Source: Nitrospira sp. ST-bin5 (GTDB taxonomy: Bacteria > Nitrospirota > Nitrospiria > Nitrospirales > Nitrospiraceae). From it: a stretch of 48,358 nt of DNA. Location of the stretch: assembly GCA_002083555.1 (NCBI GenBank), contig MSXN01000019.1:1-48358 (forward strand), given 5' to 3'. How positions within the stretch are numbered: the first letter of the stretch is position 1; each line of letters opens with the position of its first letter. The notes below the pieces were generated by a model, which was given only the letters and a program-made list of their open reading frames with translations, was not told the DNA's origin and searched no databases. Both the position numbers and the translations under genes were made by a program. Below are positions 23,478 to 32,303 of this stretch, piece after piece.

Positions 23478-24881
23478 TCACGCCGATGGTGGCCAAGGCC
23501 TGGGCAGCCGGTTGATGCCGTCCAGCGCGGCGACTTTATAACATTCGGCCAGCGTCGGGTAGTTGAACACGGTGTCGATGAAGTAGTCGATTTTCCCGCG
23601 GTAGGCGATGACGGCTTGCCCCACATGGATCAGTTCGGTGGCGCCTTCCCCGATAATGTGGACCCCGAGGAGTTCCCTGGTATGCCGGTGGAATAGCAGT
23701 TTCAGCATGCCGGTCTCATCGCCGATGATCTGCCCCCTGGCGATTTCGCGATAGCGGGCCACTCCGATGCCGAAGGGGATGTCGGCTTTGGCGAGGTCCT
23801 CCTGTGTGCGGCCGACCATGGAGATTTCCGGGATCGAGTAGATGCCGTAGGGTAGCAGCGCCGTATCTGTCCGATCAGGTTGGCCGAAGGCATGGCAGGC
23901 GGCATGGCGGCCCTGCTGCATCGACGTGGAGGCGAGCGCGGGAAACCCGATAATGTCTCCGGCGGCATAAATATGCGGGATCGCGGTCTGGAAATGTTCA
24001 TTGACGGCCAGCCGGCCGCGGCCGTCCGGTATGAGTCCGACCTGTTCGAGATTCAAGCCCCTGGTCGCACCCACCCGCCCAATGGCGTACATCAACGTCG
24101 TGGTTTCGATAGGCTTGGCCTGCTGCAGAGTGACGGCGATCCGTCCGGTCGGCTCTTTCTGAATGCTGACGACCTCTTCCTCGTGGTACAGGCTGACGCC
24201 GATTTCTTTCATTTGCTGTTGGAGCGTCTCGATGATTTCCGCATCCACGAATTCCAGCAAACGCGGCCGCTTATCGATCAGGGTGACCGGTACGCCGAGC
24301 GTCGCGAGAATGGACGCGTATTCGGTTCCGATCACGCCGCCTCCGACGATCACGATGGACGGTGGAAGCTGTTTCAGTGCGAGGAGTCCATCGGTGTCGA
24401 TGATAGAGTCATCGTCGAAGGGAATCTCGGACGGCCTGGCCGGTTCGGTCCCGACGGCGATGACGAAGAAGTGGGCGGTATGTTCGACGACTCCGGACGT
24501 CTGGTGGATGCGCAGACGGTGCGGGTCCACAAAGCTGGCGGTGCCGTAGAGCACGTCGATGGAGTTGCGCCGCATCTGATCCTGGACGATCCGGATTTCG
24601 TTCGTCACGACGTGGGTGGCCCGGAAGATCAGATCCTCGATCGTGATCGTGTCTTTGACGCGATAGCCTGCGCCGTAGAGATTGCGCTGCCGAAAGCCGG
24701 ACAGATAGAGGACGGCTTCCCTGAGGGATTTGCTGGGAATGGTTCCGGTATTGATGCAGACGCCGCCGACGACCTCCTTTCTCTCGACGATACCGACTTT
24801 CTTGCCCAGCTTCGCAGCCTGCACCGCCGCTTTCTGCCCCGCAGGGCCGGTGCCGATGACCAGGAGGTCGTAGTTGGCCAT
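23478..24881 (-). CDS. sthA: Soluble (Si-specific) NAD(P)+ transhydrogenase
   Basis: 467 residues. The FAD Rossmann motif is VIGTGPAGQKAA (8-19), the NAD(P)-binding motif is IVIVGGGVIGTEYASILA, and the second FAD motif is HIYAAGDIIG. The disulfide site of dihydrolipoamide dehydrogenases is changed: GGVCINTGTIPSK keeps C42 but has T47 where the second Cys would be. Loss of this disulfide is characteristic of SthA. It moves reducing equivalents between NADPH and NADH in the cytoplasm. The start lies one base after the stop of the thiol peroxidase gene, so the two form an operon linking NADPH supply and peroxide removal. Confidence 0.92.
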   Translation of the reverse strand: MANYDLLVIGTGPAGQKAAVQAAKLGKKVGIVERKEVVGGVCINTGTIPSKSLREAVLYLSGFRQRNLYGAGYRVKDTITIEDLIFRATHVVTNEIRIVQDQMRRNSIDVLYGTASFVDPHRLRIHQTSGVVEHTAHFFVIAVGTEPARPSEIPFDDDSIIDTDGLLALKQLPPSIVIVGGGVIGTEYASILATLGVPVTLIDKRPRLLEFVDAEIIETLQQQMKEIGVSLYHEEEVVSIQKEPTGRIAVTLQQAKPIETTTLMYAIGRVGATRGLNLEQVGLIPDGRGRLAVNEHFQTAIPHIYAAGDIIGFPALASTSMQQGRHAACHAFGQPDRTDTALLPYGIYSIPEISMVGRTQEDLAKADIPFGIGVARYREIARGQIIGDETGMLKLLFHRHTRELLGVHIIGEGATELIHVGQAVIAYRGKIDYFIDTVFNYPTLAECYKVAALDGINRLPRPWPPSA

Positions 24882-24882
24882 A

Positions 24883-25548
24883 TCAGCTCGCCGTCACGAG
24901 CGAGCGGGCGAATTTGAAGGCTTCTTCGAGGTCGGGGAGTTGAGCGAGTTCCGGGGTGATTTGCAGATAGCGGATGACGTTATGGGCGTCGACGACCATG
25001 ACGGTTCTCGCCAGGAGATGAGGGTCGCGCAGAAAGAGGCCGTGGGTTTTTCCGAAGTCGGCGCCGCGATAGTCGGACAGAAAGGTGATGTTGTGAATCT
25101 TGGCCTCTTCCGCAAAGCGTTTTTGCGCGAAGGGGGTGTCGATGCTCACGGTGATGAGTTCGACCATCTTGTCCAAACCATGATTCTTTTCGCTCAGTTG
25201 ATGCGTTTGCTGCTCGCAGACCTTGGTGTCGAGGGAGGGGACGACGCTGATGATCCGGACTTTCCCTGTCCCGGCCGTGTGGGTGATGTTGACCAGAGCG
25301 AGATCCCGGTCGGTCAGTTTCACGTCGCGCAGGTGATCTCCGACTTTGACTCCGGTGCCGGACAGCATTAAGGGACTGCCTTTGAAGAGCACCGAGTGGC
25401 CTTCGCCGGCCACGACGCTGCCGTCGGCCACAGGCAGGTTGCTGTAGGAAAATCCCGAGTCCAACAGCCGACCGGAACTGCTGCATCCGGTCAGTCCGAT
25501 CGTAAGACACAGGCCGATCACGAGTGCTTGGGGATGGCGTCTTGTCAT
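24883..25548 (-). CDS. tpx: Tpx-type thiol peroxidase, lipoprotein, lacking the resolving cysteine
   Basis: 221 residues from the ATG at 25548, preceded by a CGGAG site and starting a lipoprotein signal peptide with lipobox LTGC (C22). The peroxidatic site is VVPSLDTKVCEQQT, with C111. In E. coli Tpx the resolving cysteine follows FAQSRF; here SIDTPFAQKRFAEEA has Ala at that place (A146). The enzyme is probably a 1-Cys peroxiredoxin needing an external thiol partner, acting at the periplasmic face. The next gene (sthA) is one base away. Confidence 0.9.
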   Translation of the reverse strand: MTRRHPQALVIGLCLTIGLTGCSSSGRLLDSGFSYSNLPVADGSVVAGEGHSVLFKGSPLMLSGTGVKVGDHLRDVKLTDRDLALVNITHTAGTGKVRIISVVPSLDTKVCEQQTHQLSEKNHGLDKMVELITVSIDTPFAQKRFAEEAKIHNITFLSDYRGADFGKTHGLFLRDPHLLARTVMVVDAHNVIRYLQITPELAQLPDLEEAFKFARSLVTAS

Positions 25549-25610
25549 GCTGTGCTCCGCTGTGAAGGTGGAGAATGGTAACGAAAGTATAGCCTGCCGA
25601 TGCCGGGTGC

Positions 25611-26543
25611 TCAAGGCTGGAGAAACCGGAGCAGGTGCGGATTGACGCGGTCGGGTTGCTCCCACTGTGGGATGTGAGCGGCCTGCGGGATCACGATAAA
25701 TGTGGATTTGGGGATGAGCTCATGCAGAAGGGCGCCTGTTTTGACGGGAAAGACCCGGTCTTCCTCGCCCCAGAGGATGAGTGTGCGCTGGGTGATGGTT
25801 CCGATGCGCGGGGCAAAATCCCGTTCCCATAGCGGGAGGTTGGTGCCGATGGTCAGGAGCGCGCGGAACAATCCTGGTCGTTGGCGATTCCGGTTGGATC
25901 GGTCCAGCACGGCCGGAGTCAGGAGCGCCGGGTCGTGGACGAATTCGCGCAGGGTGGATTCGAGCATCCGTCCGCCGAACAGCCAGTTGCCGACCGAGAC
26001 GAGCCAGGACGGCGCCTGGGTGGTCAACGCGCGGCGGAGCGAGGGACTGCCGAGGTGTGCCAGTACATCCGGGGGAAGGCCGTCAATGAGAATGAGTGAG
26101 GACACGCGATCGGGATGGTCAAGGGCCAGGCCGATGGCGAGGCCGGCACCCATCGAATTGCCGACGATGGCGGCCTGCGGAATCTGCAGCGCGTCCAGAA
26201 AGCCTGTGAGGAATTCCAGCAATTGATCGGGCCGGTACTCGATCTCGGGTTTGTCGGAGAGCCCGGCCCCGAGCAGATCCAGCGTAATGACCCGGAACCC
26301 TGTGGCGAGCGCCGACTGTTGATGTTCCCATTGCCACATCGATCCGCCGAATCCGTGAATCAGGAGGACGGGCGGCCCTTGACCATGGTCCAGATACGCG
26401 ATGCGTTGTCCATCGACCATGACGGATTTCAGCGGGAGGCGTTCGAAAGAGTCGAACCAAGGGGGAAGCGGATCGGGAGTTGTGCAGGATCCGAGCGTCA
26501 TAGACAGGAGCCCACCGATCATCATTCGAAGGAAGGCCTGCAC
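25611..26543 (-). CDS. Alpha/beta hydrolase lipoprotein
   Basis: 310 residues from a GTG at 26543 with AGGA upstream; an ATG pair follows at residues 7-8. The N-terminus is a lipoprotein signal (MIGGLLSMTLGSC, C20). Fold landmarks are LLIHGFGGSMWQWE (60-73), the nucleophile elbow GNSMGAG (S130), LWGEEDRVFP with the acid, and QAAHIPQWEQP with the catalytic His. It resembles haloperoxidase/epoxide-hydrolase-like or lipolytic enzymes of the cell envelope. It is the first gene of a minus-strand run hydrolase-tpx-sthA, with a 62-nt gap to tpx. Confidence 0.85.
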   Translation of the reverse strand: MQAFLRMMIGGLLSMTLGSCTTPDPLPPWFDSFERLPLKSVMVDGQRIAYLDHGQGPPVLLIHGFGGSMWQWEHQQSALATGFRVITLDLLGAGLSDKPEIEYRPDQLLEFLTGFLDALQIPQAAIVGNSMGAGLAIGLALDHPDRVSSLILIDGLPPDVLAHLGSPSLRRALTTQAPSWLVSVGNWLFGGRMLESTLREFVHDPALLTPAVLDRSNRNRQRPGLFRALLTIGTNLPLWERDFAPRIGTITQRTLILWGEEDRVFPVKTGALLHELIPKSTFIVIPQAAHIPQWEQPDRVNPHLLRFLQP

Positions 26544-26576
26544 GGATGGTCCTGTGCGTGGGTGGCGCGTGACGAC

Positions 26577-28535
26577 TTATTCCAACTGGATGACGGTTTC
26601 GTCGGTCTTGACGTTCTCGCCTTCCGCTGCGAGGATGGCCGACACCTTGCCGTCGATCGGGGCCGGAACCCGGCTCTCCATTTTCATGGCTTCGATGATC
26701 AGCAGCGGGTCGCCGGTTTTTACACGATCGTCTTTCGCGACCAGGATTTTCACGACACGACCCGGCATCGGTGGCGCGACATCGCCGGGTTTGGACGGAC
26801 GCGGGCGCTTGGGTTTCGCGCCTGTGCCGGTGTCCGGCGCCTCCGGGACGCCGGCGAGCACTTCCTGGATCGGCTCCAGCGACACTTCTTCCAGCTTGTC
26901 GTTCACGCGGATGTAGTAGGGCTTCCGTCCGTCCACCTTGCGGCCTGAGCCGGAGAGTTTCACATGGTAACTCTCGCCGTGGACGGTGATGTTAAATTCC
27001 ACCGGTGCCAGGTGGAGCTCGCCTGCGACGGCGGGACCTTTGGCCATGGTGGCTTCCAGCGGATCTGGGGTCAGCTCGCCCTTTTCGCGGGCCTCGAAAA
27101 AGTCACGCGCGATGGCGGGGAAGAGCACAAACGAGAGCTGATCTTCCACTGACTCGGCTGAGGCCGGCATCTCTTTCTTGCTGGCTTCCAATTCGGGCTC
27201 CAGCCGGTCGGCGGGCCTGGTCTTGATGGGCTCTTCATCGCCGATGGCCCGGGTCTGGATGTCACGATCGACCTGTCCAGGGGCGCGGCCATAGAGTCCG
27301 AGAAAGTAATTCTTCGTTTCGGTCGTGATGACTTTGTAGCGCTCGCCGGTCAGCACGTTCAGCGTGGCTTGCGTGCCGACGATTTGGCTGGTTGGCGTGA
27401 CCAGCGGCGGATAGCCCATGTCTTTTCTGACGCGCGGGACTTCATCGAGCACTTCTTTCATGCGATCCAGCGCATCCTGTTCCGTCAATTGTGCCGCCAG
27501 GTTCGACAGCATGCCGCCGGGAATCTGCGACGTCAGGATTTCAGCATCGACCCCGGTGAAATCGCTCTCGAACTGGCGATATTTGCGGCGCACGGTCCGG
27601 AAATGTTCGGTGATCGGCAGGAAGGTGGCCAGGTCCAGTCCGGTGTCGTAGGGCGTATTTTTAAGCGATGCGACCAGCGTTTCCGTTGCCGGATGCGACG
27701 TTCCTCCGGCCAGCGGAGACATGGCGGTGTCGAGCATATCGAGCCCGCCGAGGATCGCCATGAGGGCGGACATGGAGGACATGCCGGAGGTGTAGTGGGA
27801 GTGCAAATGAATCGGGACTTTCACGGCGCTCTTCAAGCGCTTGATGAGGTGATAGGCTTCCATCGGCTCCAGTAGGCCGGCCATGTCTTTGACGCACAGC
27901 GTATCGGTGCCGAGATCTTCCAGCTGTTTGGCCATGCTCACGAACCGGTCGACGGTATGGACCGGGCTGACGGTATATGAAATGGCCGCCTCGACGTGCT
28001 TGCCGCAGGCTTTGACCTCGCGAATGGCGCGGTCCATGTTGCGGACGTCGTTCAGGGCGTCGAAGATGCGGAAGACGTCGATGCCGTTGGTTGCGGATCG
28101 CTCGATGAACCGCTCCAGGACGTCGTCGGCATAATGCCGGTAGCCGACGAGGTTCTGCCCCCGCAATAACATCTGCAATCGGGTATTGGGCATCGCGGCA
28201 CGGAGCGCGCGAAGCCGTTCCCAGGGATCTTCCTTCAAGAAGCGCAAACAGGTATCGAACGTGGCGCCGCCCCACACTTCGAGCGACCAATAGCCGACGG
28301 CGTCCAGCTTTTGCGCGATCGGCAGCATGTCCTCGGTGCGCATGCGCGTGGCGAGGAGGGATTGATGCCCGTCGCGCAGGGCGACATCGGTGATCAGGAC
28401 CTTGTGTCCGGGGGAGGGCTGAAGTTGAACCTCGGCCGGTTTGGCTATCTTCGTCCGCGAGGTGCGCACGACCGGTCCGCGAGCGGGTTTCTTGATCACT
28501 GCTTTCTTTGACTTTGCTGGTTTTCGTGCCGCCAT
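26577..28535 (-). CDS. Carboxyltransferase/biotin-carrier subunit of a two-subunit 2-oxo-acid carboxylase (2-oxoglutarate or pyruvate carboxylase large subunit)
   Basis: 652 residues. A Lys/Ala/Pro-rich N-terminal tail (1-43) precedes the carboxyltransferase barrel: DVALRDGHQS (50-59), WGGATFDTCLRFL, LLRGQNLVGYRHY, the carbamylated-lysine region CVKDMAGLL and the metal ligands HLHSHYTSGM. The PycB/OadA conserved domain follows, then a Pro/Lys linker and the biotinyl domain with EAMKME (K618). It transfers carboxyl from biotin to a 2-oxo acid. Its length equals what I recall for Hydrogenobacter 2-oxoglutarate carboxylase CfiA (652). Pyruvate carboxylase PycB or oxaloacetate decarboxylase alpha are alternatives; no sodium-pump subunits are nearby. 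The biotin carboxylase gene lies 62 nt upstream. Confidence 0.88.
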   Translation of the reverse strand: MAARKPAKSKKAVIKKPARGPVVRTSRTKIAKPAEVQLQPSPGHKVLITDVALRDGHQSLLATRMRTEDMLPIAQKLDAVGYWSLEVWGGATFDTCLRFLKEDPWERLRALRAAMPNTRLQMLLRGQNLVGYRHYADDVLERFIERSATNGIDVFRIFDALNDVRNMDRAIREVKACGKHVEAAISYTVSPVHTVDRFVSMAKQLEDLGTDTLCVKDMAGLLEPMEAYHLIKRLKSAVKVPIHLHSHYTSGMSSMSALMAILGGLDMLDTAMSPLAGGTSHPATETLVASLKNTPYDTGLDLATFLPITEHFRTVRRKYRQFESDFTGVDAEILTSQIPGGMLSNLAAQLTEQDALDRMKEVLDEVPRVRKDMGYPPLVTPTSQIVGTQATLNVLTGERYKVITTETKNYFLGLYGRAPGQVDRDIQTRAIGDEEPIKTRPADRLEPELEASKKEMPASAESVEDQLSFVLFPAIARDFFEAREKGELTPDPLEATMAKGPAVAGELHLAPVEFNITVHGESYHVKLSGSGRKVDGRKPYYIRVNDKLEEVSLEPIQEVLAGVPEAPDTGTGAKPKRPRPSKPGDVAPPMPGRVVKILVAKDDRVKTGDPLLIIEAMKMESRVPAPIDGKVSAILAAEGENVKTDETVIQLE

Positions 28536-28597
28536 CGTCGTTGCGTGCCCTTAATAGGTGTGGTGCGTGTGTTGTCAGGTGGTTTCGGCCAACCCGG

Positions 28598-30016
28598 CTA
28601 TAGGCCTTCGTAGGCGGCGATAGCCGCAGCGATGGCCAGAACCAGGTCTTCCGGCTGTTCCACGTCGTCGTAGTTGAAGAGGTCCGGATGCGTATCAAGA
28701 TAGGAGGTATCGAACCGTCCGGCCCGGAAGTCCTGATCCTGCATAATCGCCTTCATGAAGGGGATCGTGGTTTTGACCCCTCGCAACACATATTCTTCCA
28801 GCGACCGTCGCATACGACTGACGGTTTCTTCCCACGTCCGCCCGCGGACGGTCAATTTTGCCAGCAGCGCGTCGTAGTAGGGGGAGACGGTGTAGTCCTT
28901 GTAGACGGCTCCGTCGATGCGGACGCCGATGCCGCCGGGAGACAGATAGGCGGTAATGGTCCCGGTGCAGGGCCTGAAGTTGTTGCGGGGGTCTTCGGCG
29001 TTGATGCGGCATTGAATGGAGTAGCCCTGCAACGTGACGTCCGACTGCTGGATCTCCAGCGGCTTCCCGGCGGCGATCGAGATCTGATTGCGCACGATGT
29101 CGATGGCGGTGATTTGTTCGGTCACCGTATGCTCGACCTGAATGCGCGGGTTCATTTCCATGAAGTAGTACCGGCCGTCCTGATCAAGCAGGAATTCAAC
29201 GGTGCCGGCATTGTCATAGGAGACGGCTTTGGCGATCTGGATGGCGGCGGCGCCCATCTCGGCTCGCAGGCGAGGGGTCAGGATCAGCGACGGCGCGATT
29301 TCGATCAGCTTCTGATGGCGGCGTTGGATGGAGCAGTCCCGTTCGCCCAGATGAATGGTATTGCCGTGTTTGTCCGCCAGGATTTGGAATTCGATGTGAT
29401 GGGGGCGCTCGACGTATTTTTCGATGAAGACCGCGCCGTCGCCGAAAGCGGCCAATGCCTCGCGGGAGGCGACTTCCATATTTTCACGCAGCTCAGCATC
29501 CGTCCGGACGACGCGGAGTCCGCGTCCGCCGCCGCCGGCGCTGGCTTTGATCATGACCGGATAGCCGACTTCGTGGGCGAAGGCCAGGGCTTCTTTGATG
29601 TCCGTGACGCCACCTTCGGTGCCGGGGACAACCGGTACGCCGATTTCTTTCGCAAGGTCGCGGGCTTTGATTTTGCTGCCCATGGCATTGATGGCGGAGG
29701 GGGAGGGACCGATGAAGGTGATTCCCGACGCCTGGCACAGCTCGGCAAACTCCGCGTTTTCAGAAAGAAAGCCGTATCCGGGATGGATGGCATCCGCTCC
29801 GATCCTGAGAGCCAGATCGACGATCTGTTGCTTGTCGAGGAAGCCCTTCACGGGGCCGGGACCGACCAGGTAGGCTTCATCGGCTTTCTTGACGTAGATG
29901 CCGGTCGAATCGGCTTCTGAATAGATGGCGGCCGTAGCAATATTCAGCTCGCGGCAGGCGCGGATGATACGCATGGCGATTTCGCCGCGATTCGCGACTA
30001 GAATTTTCTTAAACAT
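28598..30016 (-). CDS. Biotin carboxylase subunit of the 2-oxo-acid carboxylase
   Basis: 472 residues from the ATG at 30016 (MFKKILVANRGEIAMRIIRA); an 18-codon upstream extension looks unrelated. It has the full biotin-carboxylase set: ATP-grasp GGGGRGLRVV, HIEFQILADKHGN, LGERDCSIQRRHQK, EMNPRIQVEHTVTE with catalytic Arg and Glu, and the C-terminal domain ending AIAAAIAAYEGL. It carboxylates biotin on the partner subunit using ATP and bicarbonate. The length and C-terminal sequence closely resemble my memory of Hydrogenobacter CfiB (472 residues). An AccC of acetyl-CoA carboxylase is less likely because its gene neighbour is a PycB-type subunit, not accB. Confidence 0.9.
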   Translation of the reverse strand: MFKKILVANRGEIAMRIIRACRELNIATAAIYSEADSTGIYVKKADEAYLVGPGPVKGFLDKQQIVDLALRIGADAIHPGYGFLSENAEFAELCQASGITFIGPSPSAINAMGSKIKARDLAKEIGVPVVPGTEGGVTDIKEALAFAHEVGYPVMIKASAGGGGRGLRVVRTDAELRENMEVASREALAAFGDGAVFIEKYVERPHHIEFQILADKHGNTIHLGERDCSIQRRHQKLIEIAPSLILTPRLRAEMGAAAIQIAKAVSYDNAGTVEFLLDQDGRYYFMEMNPRIQVEHTVTEQITAIDIVRNQISIAAGKPLEIQQSDVTLQGYSIQCRINAEDPRNNFRPCTGTITAYLSPGGIGVRIDGAVYKDYTVSPYYDALLAKLTVRGRTWEETVSRMRRSLEEYVLRGVKTTIPFMKAIMQDQDFRAGRFDTSYLDTHPDLFNYDDVEQPEDLVLAIAAAIAAYEGL

Positions 30017-30144
30017 ACGAGAATCGACTTGACTCACAGCAGACCCCGCACACGGCCAAATCCGGCGCAAGGGAGCGCGTAACCTAGCATAGAGTCAAAA
30101 GTCCTGTCGAGGGATTGGGGTGGATAGAGGAGGTGGAGTCAGGG

Positions 30145-30181
30145 CTATTCGGGGAGCCGTAGGAAACCGCTCCCCGAATAG
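30145..30181 (-). terminator. Strong perfect hairpin downstream of the IPT/TIG gene
   Basis: CTATTCGGGGAGC and GCTCCCCGAATAG form a perfect 13-bp stem around an 11-nt loop, 18 nt beyond the IPT/TIG stop and upstream of the biotin carboxylase promoter. No T run follows on either strand, so it may be a U-less terminator or an insulator. Confidence 0.65.
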
Positions 30182-30198
30182 AAATCGTCGCGAACTGA

Positions 30199-30663
30199 TT
30201 ACTTGGCCTGGACTAAGAATCCTTTGGATCGGGCGTTGCCGCCGCCGGCGACGACGTCGATGAACGACATTCCCGCTTTCACATCGGGTACCGTGGCTTC
30301 GATGGTCGTTTCGCTGATGAAGGTGTAGTCAATCTTGGTCGGTCCGGCTGCGCTGAAGGCCACGCCGCGGAAGCATTCTTTACTGCCGAAATTTTCGCCC
30401 GTGATCGTGACTTTCTGGCCGGGCTTCGCTTCGTCCGGCTGGACCTTGAAGATTTTCGGGCGCTTGCTCCGATCGCAGACTGGATCTTGCTCTACTTTAT
30501 CGGAGCCCGACCCCTTAATGGATTCCGTGCCGTAGAGCGTAAACCCCGCGCCATCGACAAAGGCTCCGTTATTGTCTTCCGCAGCGGCTTGGAAGGACGA
30601 GAGCGGAAGCATAAGAAACGAACCGAAGAGAGCGAAAAGAGCGAATAAAGAACGGGACTGCAT
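30199..30663 (-). CDS. Secreted IPT/TIG-domain protein
   Basis: 154 residues with a signal peptide (FALFALFGSFLMLPLSSFQAAA) and an excellent AAGGAGG ribosome site. After a short acidic segment, residues about 69-153 are one IPT/TIG immunoglobulin-like domain: KIFKVQPDEAKPGQKVTITG, ENFGSKECFRGVAF, ISETTIEATVPDVKAG, and a final strand DVVAGGGNARSKGFLV. C63 and C97 could form a disulfide. It follows the PstS-like gene by 21 nt, so the two exported proteins are probably made together; the joint function is unknown. Confidence 0.85.
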   Translation of the reverse strand: MQSRSLFALFALFGSFLMLPLSSFQAAAEDNNGAFVDGAGFTLYGTESIKGSGSDKVEQDPVCDRSKRPKIFKVQPDEAKPGQKVTITGENFGSKECFRGVAFSAAGPTKIDYTFISETTIEATVPDVKAGMSFIDVVAGGGNARSKGFLVQAK

Positions 30664-30684
30664 GCTGACCTCCTTGATGAAGAT

Positions 30685-31506
30685 CTAGTGATTCGGCATC
30701 GGCACGTACGTTTCAGCAATGATCGCTTGACCGGGGGCGGACAGCGCAAACTGCGCAAAGGCCTCGACGAGAGGATTCGCGTCTTTCTTGGAGAGTAGCA
30801 TGATCGGCCGGCGAAGCGGGTAGCGGCCGTCTTTGACGGTCGGCGCTTCCGGTTCGATCTTATCGATCGGGAGCAGGCGCACGGCAACTCCGGTCGAGAC
30901 GACCGACAGACCGGTGCTGAGAGAAATAAAGGTGACGGCCGAGAGGGGCGGGAGTGTGCCGACCACGGCTTTCACCACTTTGTCATCCTGACCGATGACC
31001 TTGGCGGTCTCCGAGATCTTTCCGGCAATACCCAGCTGCGATTCAAAGGCGTCGCGGATATTCTGATTGCGCGGGCGATCGATCAGGAGAATGCGCGTGT
31101 CCGGCCCGCCGACGTCCGCCCAGGTAGCGAACTTCCCCGAAAAGAGCTCAGCGACCTGCTGTTTGGTGATTTCTTTTGTGAAATTGGAGAGGTGGACGAG
31201 GATGCCGATCCCGTCCCATCCAATCTGTTTGCCGGCCAGAGTTGGATCCTCCCATCCTGTGATCGCGATATGGGCCTGTCCGGACTTCACCATGTCGACT
31301 GGCTTGGAGTTGTCTTCCCACAGGAGATCGACGTAGGCACGGGGGTTCGCTTTTTCAAAGGCGTGCGCCAGTGTTTCAATGGTGGTGTTCTCCGGTCCGT
31401 TGCCGGCGATCACCAGACTTCCTGCCACTTCTGCATGGGACAGAGAAGAGAAGCCCGCGAGAGCTACGATGCTTACCCAACAGGCACAGAGCAGTCTGAC
31501 GATCAT
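30685..31506 (-). CDS. PstS-like periplasmic substrate-binding protein
   Basis: 273 residues from the ATG at 31506, chosen for its GGGAG site and the signal peptide MIVRLLCACWVSIVALAGFSSLSHA; the frame extends 119 codons further upstream without protein-like sequence. Features of the PBP-like phosphate-binding family: AGNGPENTTIETLAHAF, ITGWEDPTLAGKQIGWDGIG, VAELFSGKFATWADVGG (a PstS hallmark), RPRNQNIRDAFE and YPLRRPIMLLSK. No PstABC genes are nearby, so it may be a stand-alone binding or sensing protein, cotranscribed with the IPT/TIG protein. Confidence 0.88.
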   Translation of the reverse strand: MIVRLLCACWVSIVALAGFSSLSHAEVAGSLVIAGNGPENTTIETLAHAFEKANPRAYVDLLWEDNSKPVDMVKSGQAHIAITGWEDPTLAGKQIGWDGIGILVHLSNFTKEITKQQVAELFSGKFATWADVGGPDTRILLIDRPRNQNIRDAFESQLGIAGKISETAKVIGQDDKVVKAVVGTLPPLSAVTFISLSTGLSVVSTGVAVRLLPIDKIEPEAPTVKDGRYPLRRPIMLLSKKDANPLVEAFAQFALSAPGQAIIAETYVPMPNH

Positions 31507-31568
31507 GCCAGCTCCCTTGTGGTCGAGACGTGACTGAGTCGATATGGGTGCCACCTGGTGGTCATGTG

Positions 31569-31883
31569 CTAGGAGTCTGCTCCTGGGCCCGATCCGGGAT
31601 CGGAGGTCGACGCGGCATTGGGCTGGGGAACGTTGCGCTTGGCGTTCAAGGGGGGGAGTTTGGCGAATCGGTCCATGCGCTCGTTGAGCATCGAGCCGGC
31701 CTTCATTTCTGCGAAGCCTGGTTTGTGATCGCCTTTGACGGTTGAGGCAAAGGAGGAGAGGAGCCGCGTGGCGTCCTGCGCCTGGCAGAACGGACATTCG
31801 GTATCTTCCGGTCGCGCATGGACGGACTGCGTCGCCTCGAATGCTTTTGAGCATTGCCCACACCGATATTCATAGACAGGCAT
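31569..31883 (-). CDS. FmdB-type zinc ribbon protein
   Basis: 104 residues from the ATG at 31883 (MPVYEYRCGQCSKAFE). The N-terminal half is the FmdB/CxxC_CxxC_SSSS zinc ribbon with C8xxC11 and CPFC, followed by the LLSSFAS segment typical of the family. The C-terminal half is a low-complexity, Pro/Ser/Asp-rich tail. FmdB proteins are small putative regulators first linked to formamidase operons; the role in general is unclear. Confidence 0.88.
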   Translation of the reverse strand: MPVYEYRCGQCSKAFEATQSVHARPEDTECPFCQAQDATRLLSSFASTVKGDHKPGFAEMKAGSMLNERMDRFAKLPPLNAKRNVPQPNAASTSDPGSGPGADS

Positions 31884-32046
31884 GATCGAGTTCCCTTTCT
31901 CTTGGCGATCCGCTCCGTTGGGCTCTTCCACACACGGATGAATCCCGGCAAATACCCCACCGGTGCCCTTGACCGGCCGACAAACTTTGCCTTATTGTAC
32001 ACAACCATGTAGTTGAACTGCCAGAGTGAATCAGAGGAGGCTGTCG

Positions 32047-32223
32047 ATGTCGGTGTTGATCAGAAAGTACAAAGGGAATAACGGGATGATGCAGGAAGAG
32101 CGCATCGATGACGAGGATCGCATTGAGCGGTATATGCGGCTCTTCGACAAGGACGATGTGAAGAAGTTGGAGACCGGAGTCAAGGTCGTCATCGAAAAAG
32201 ACGAGTGGATTCTCGTTCCGTAA
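32047..32223 (+). CDS. Small charged hypothetical protein
   Basis: 58 residues from the ATG at 32047 with a strong AGAGGAGG ribosome site at 32032-32039; the upstream ATG in the frame would bury that site. The protein is rich in charged residues (DDEDRIERYMRLFDKDDVKKLETG) and ends VVIEKDEWILVP. No family is recognised. It is divergent from the fmdB-type gene. Confidence 0.65.
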   Translation: MSVLIRKYKGNNGMMQEERIDDEDRIERYMRLFDKDDVKKLETGVKVVIEKDEWILVP

Positions 32224-32303
32224 TTCGATTGTCGGGCAGGGGCATCGGTACAGTGCCTCGGTGATCCTGTCCGGCACTCCCTTTCCAGTGTAGATTGGCC
32301 GTC

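Noticed and set aside
23880..24917. 345-codon open frame on the plus strand opposite sthA
   Set aside because: Antisense shadow of a well-supported gene.
28688..29920. 410-codon open frame on the plus strand opposite the biotin carboxylase
   Set aside because: Antisense shadow, Gly/Asp-rich with no start signal or motif.
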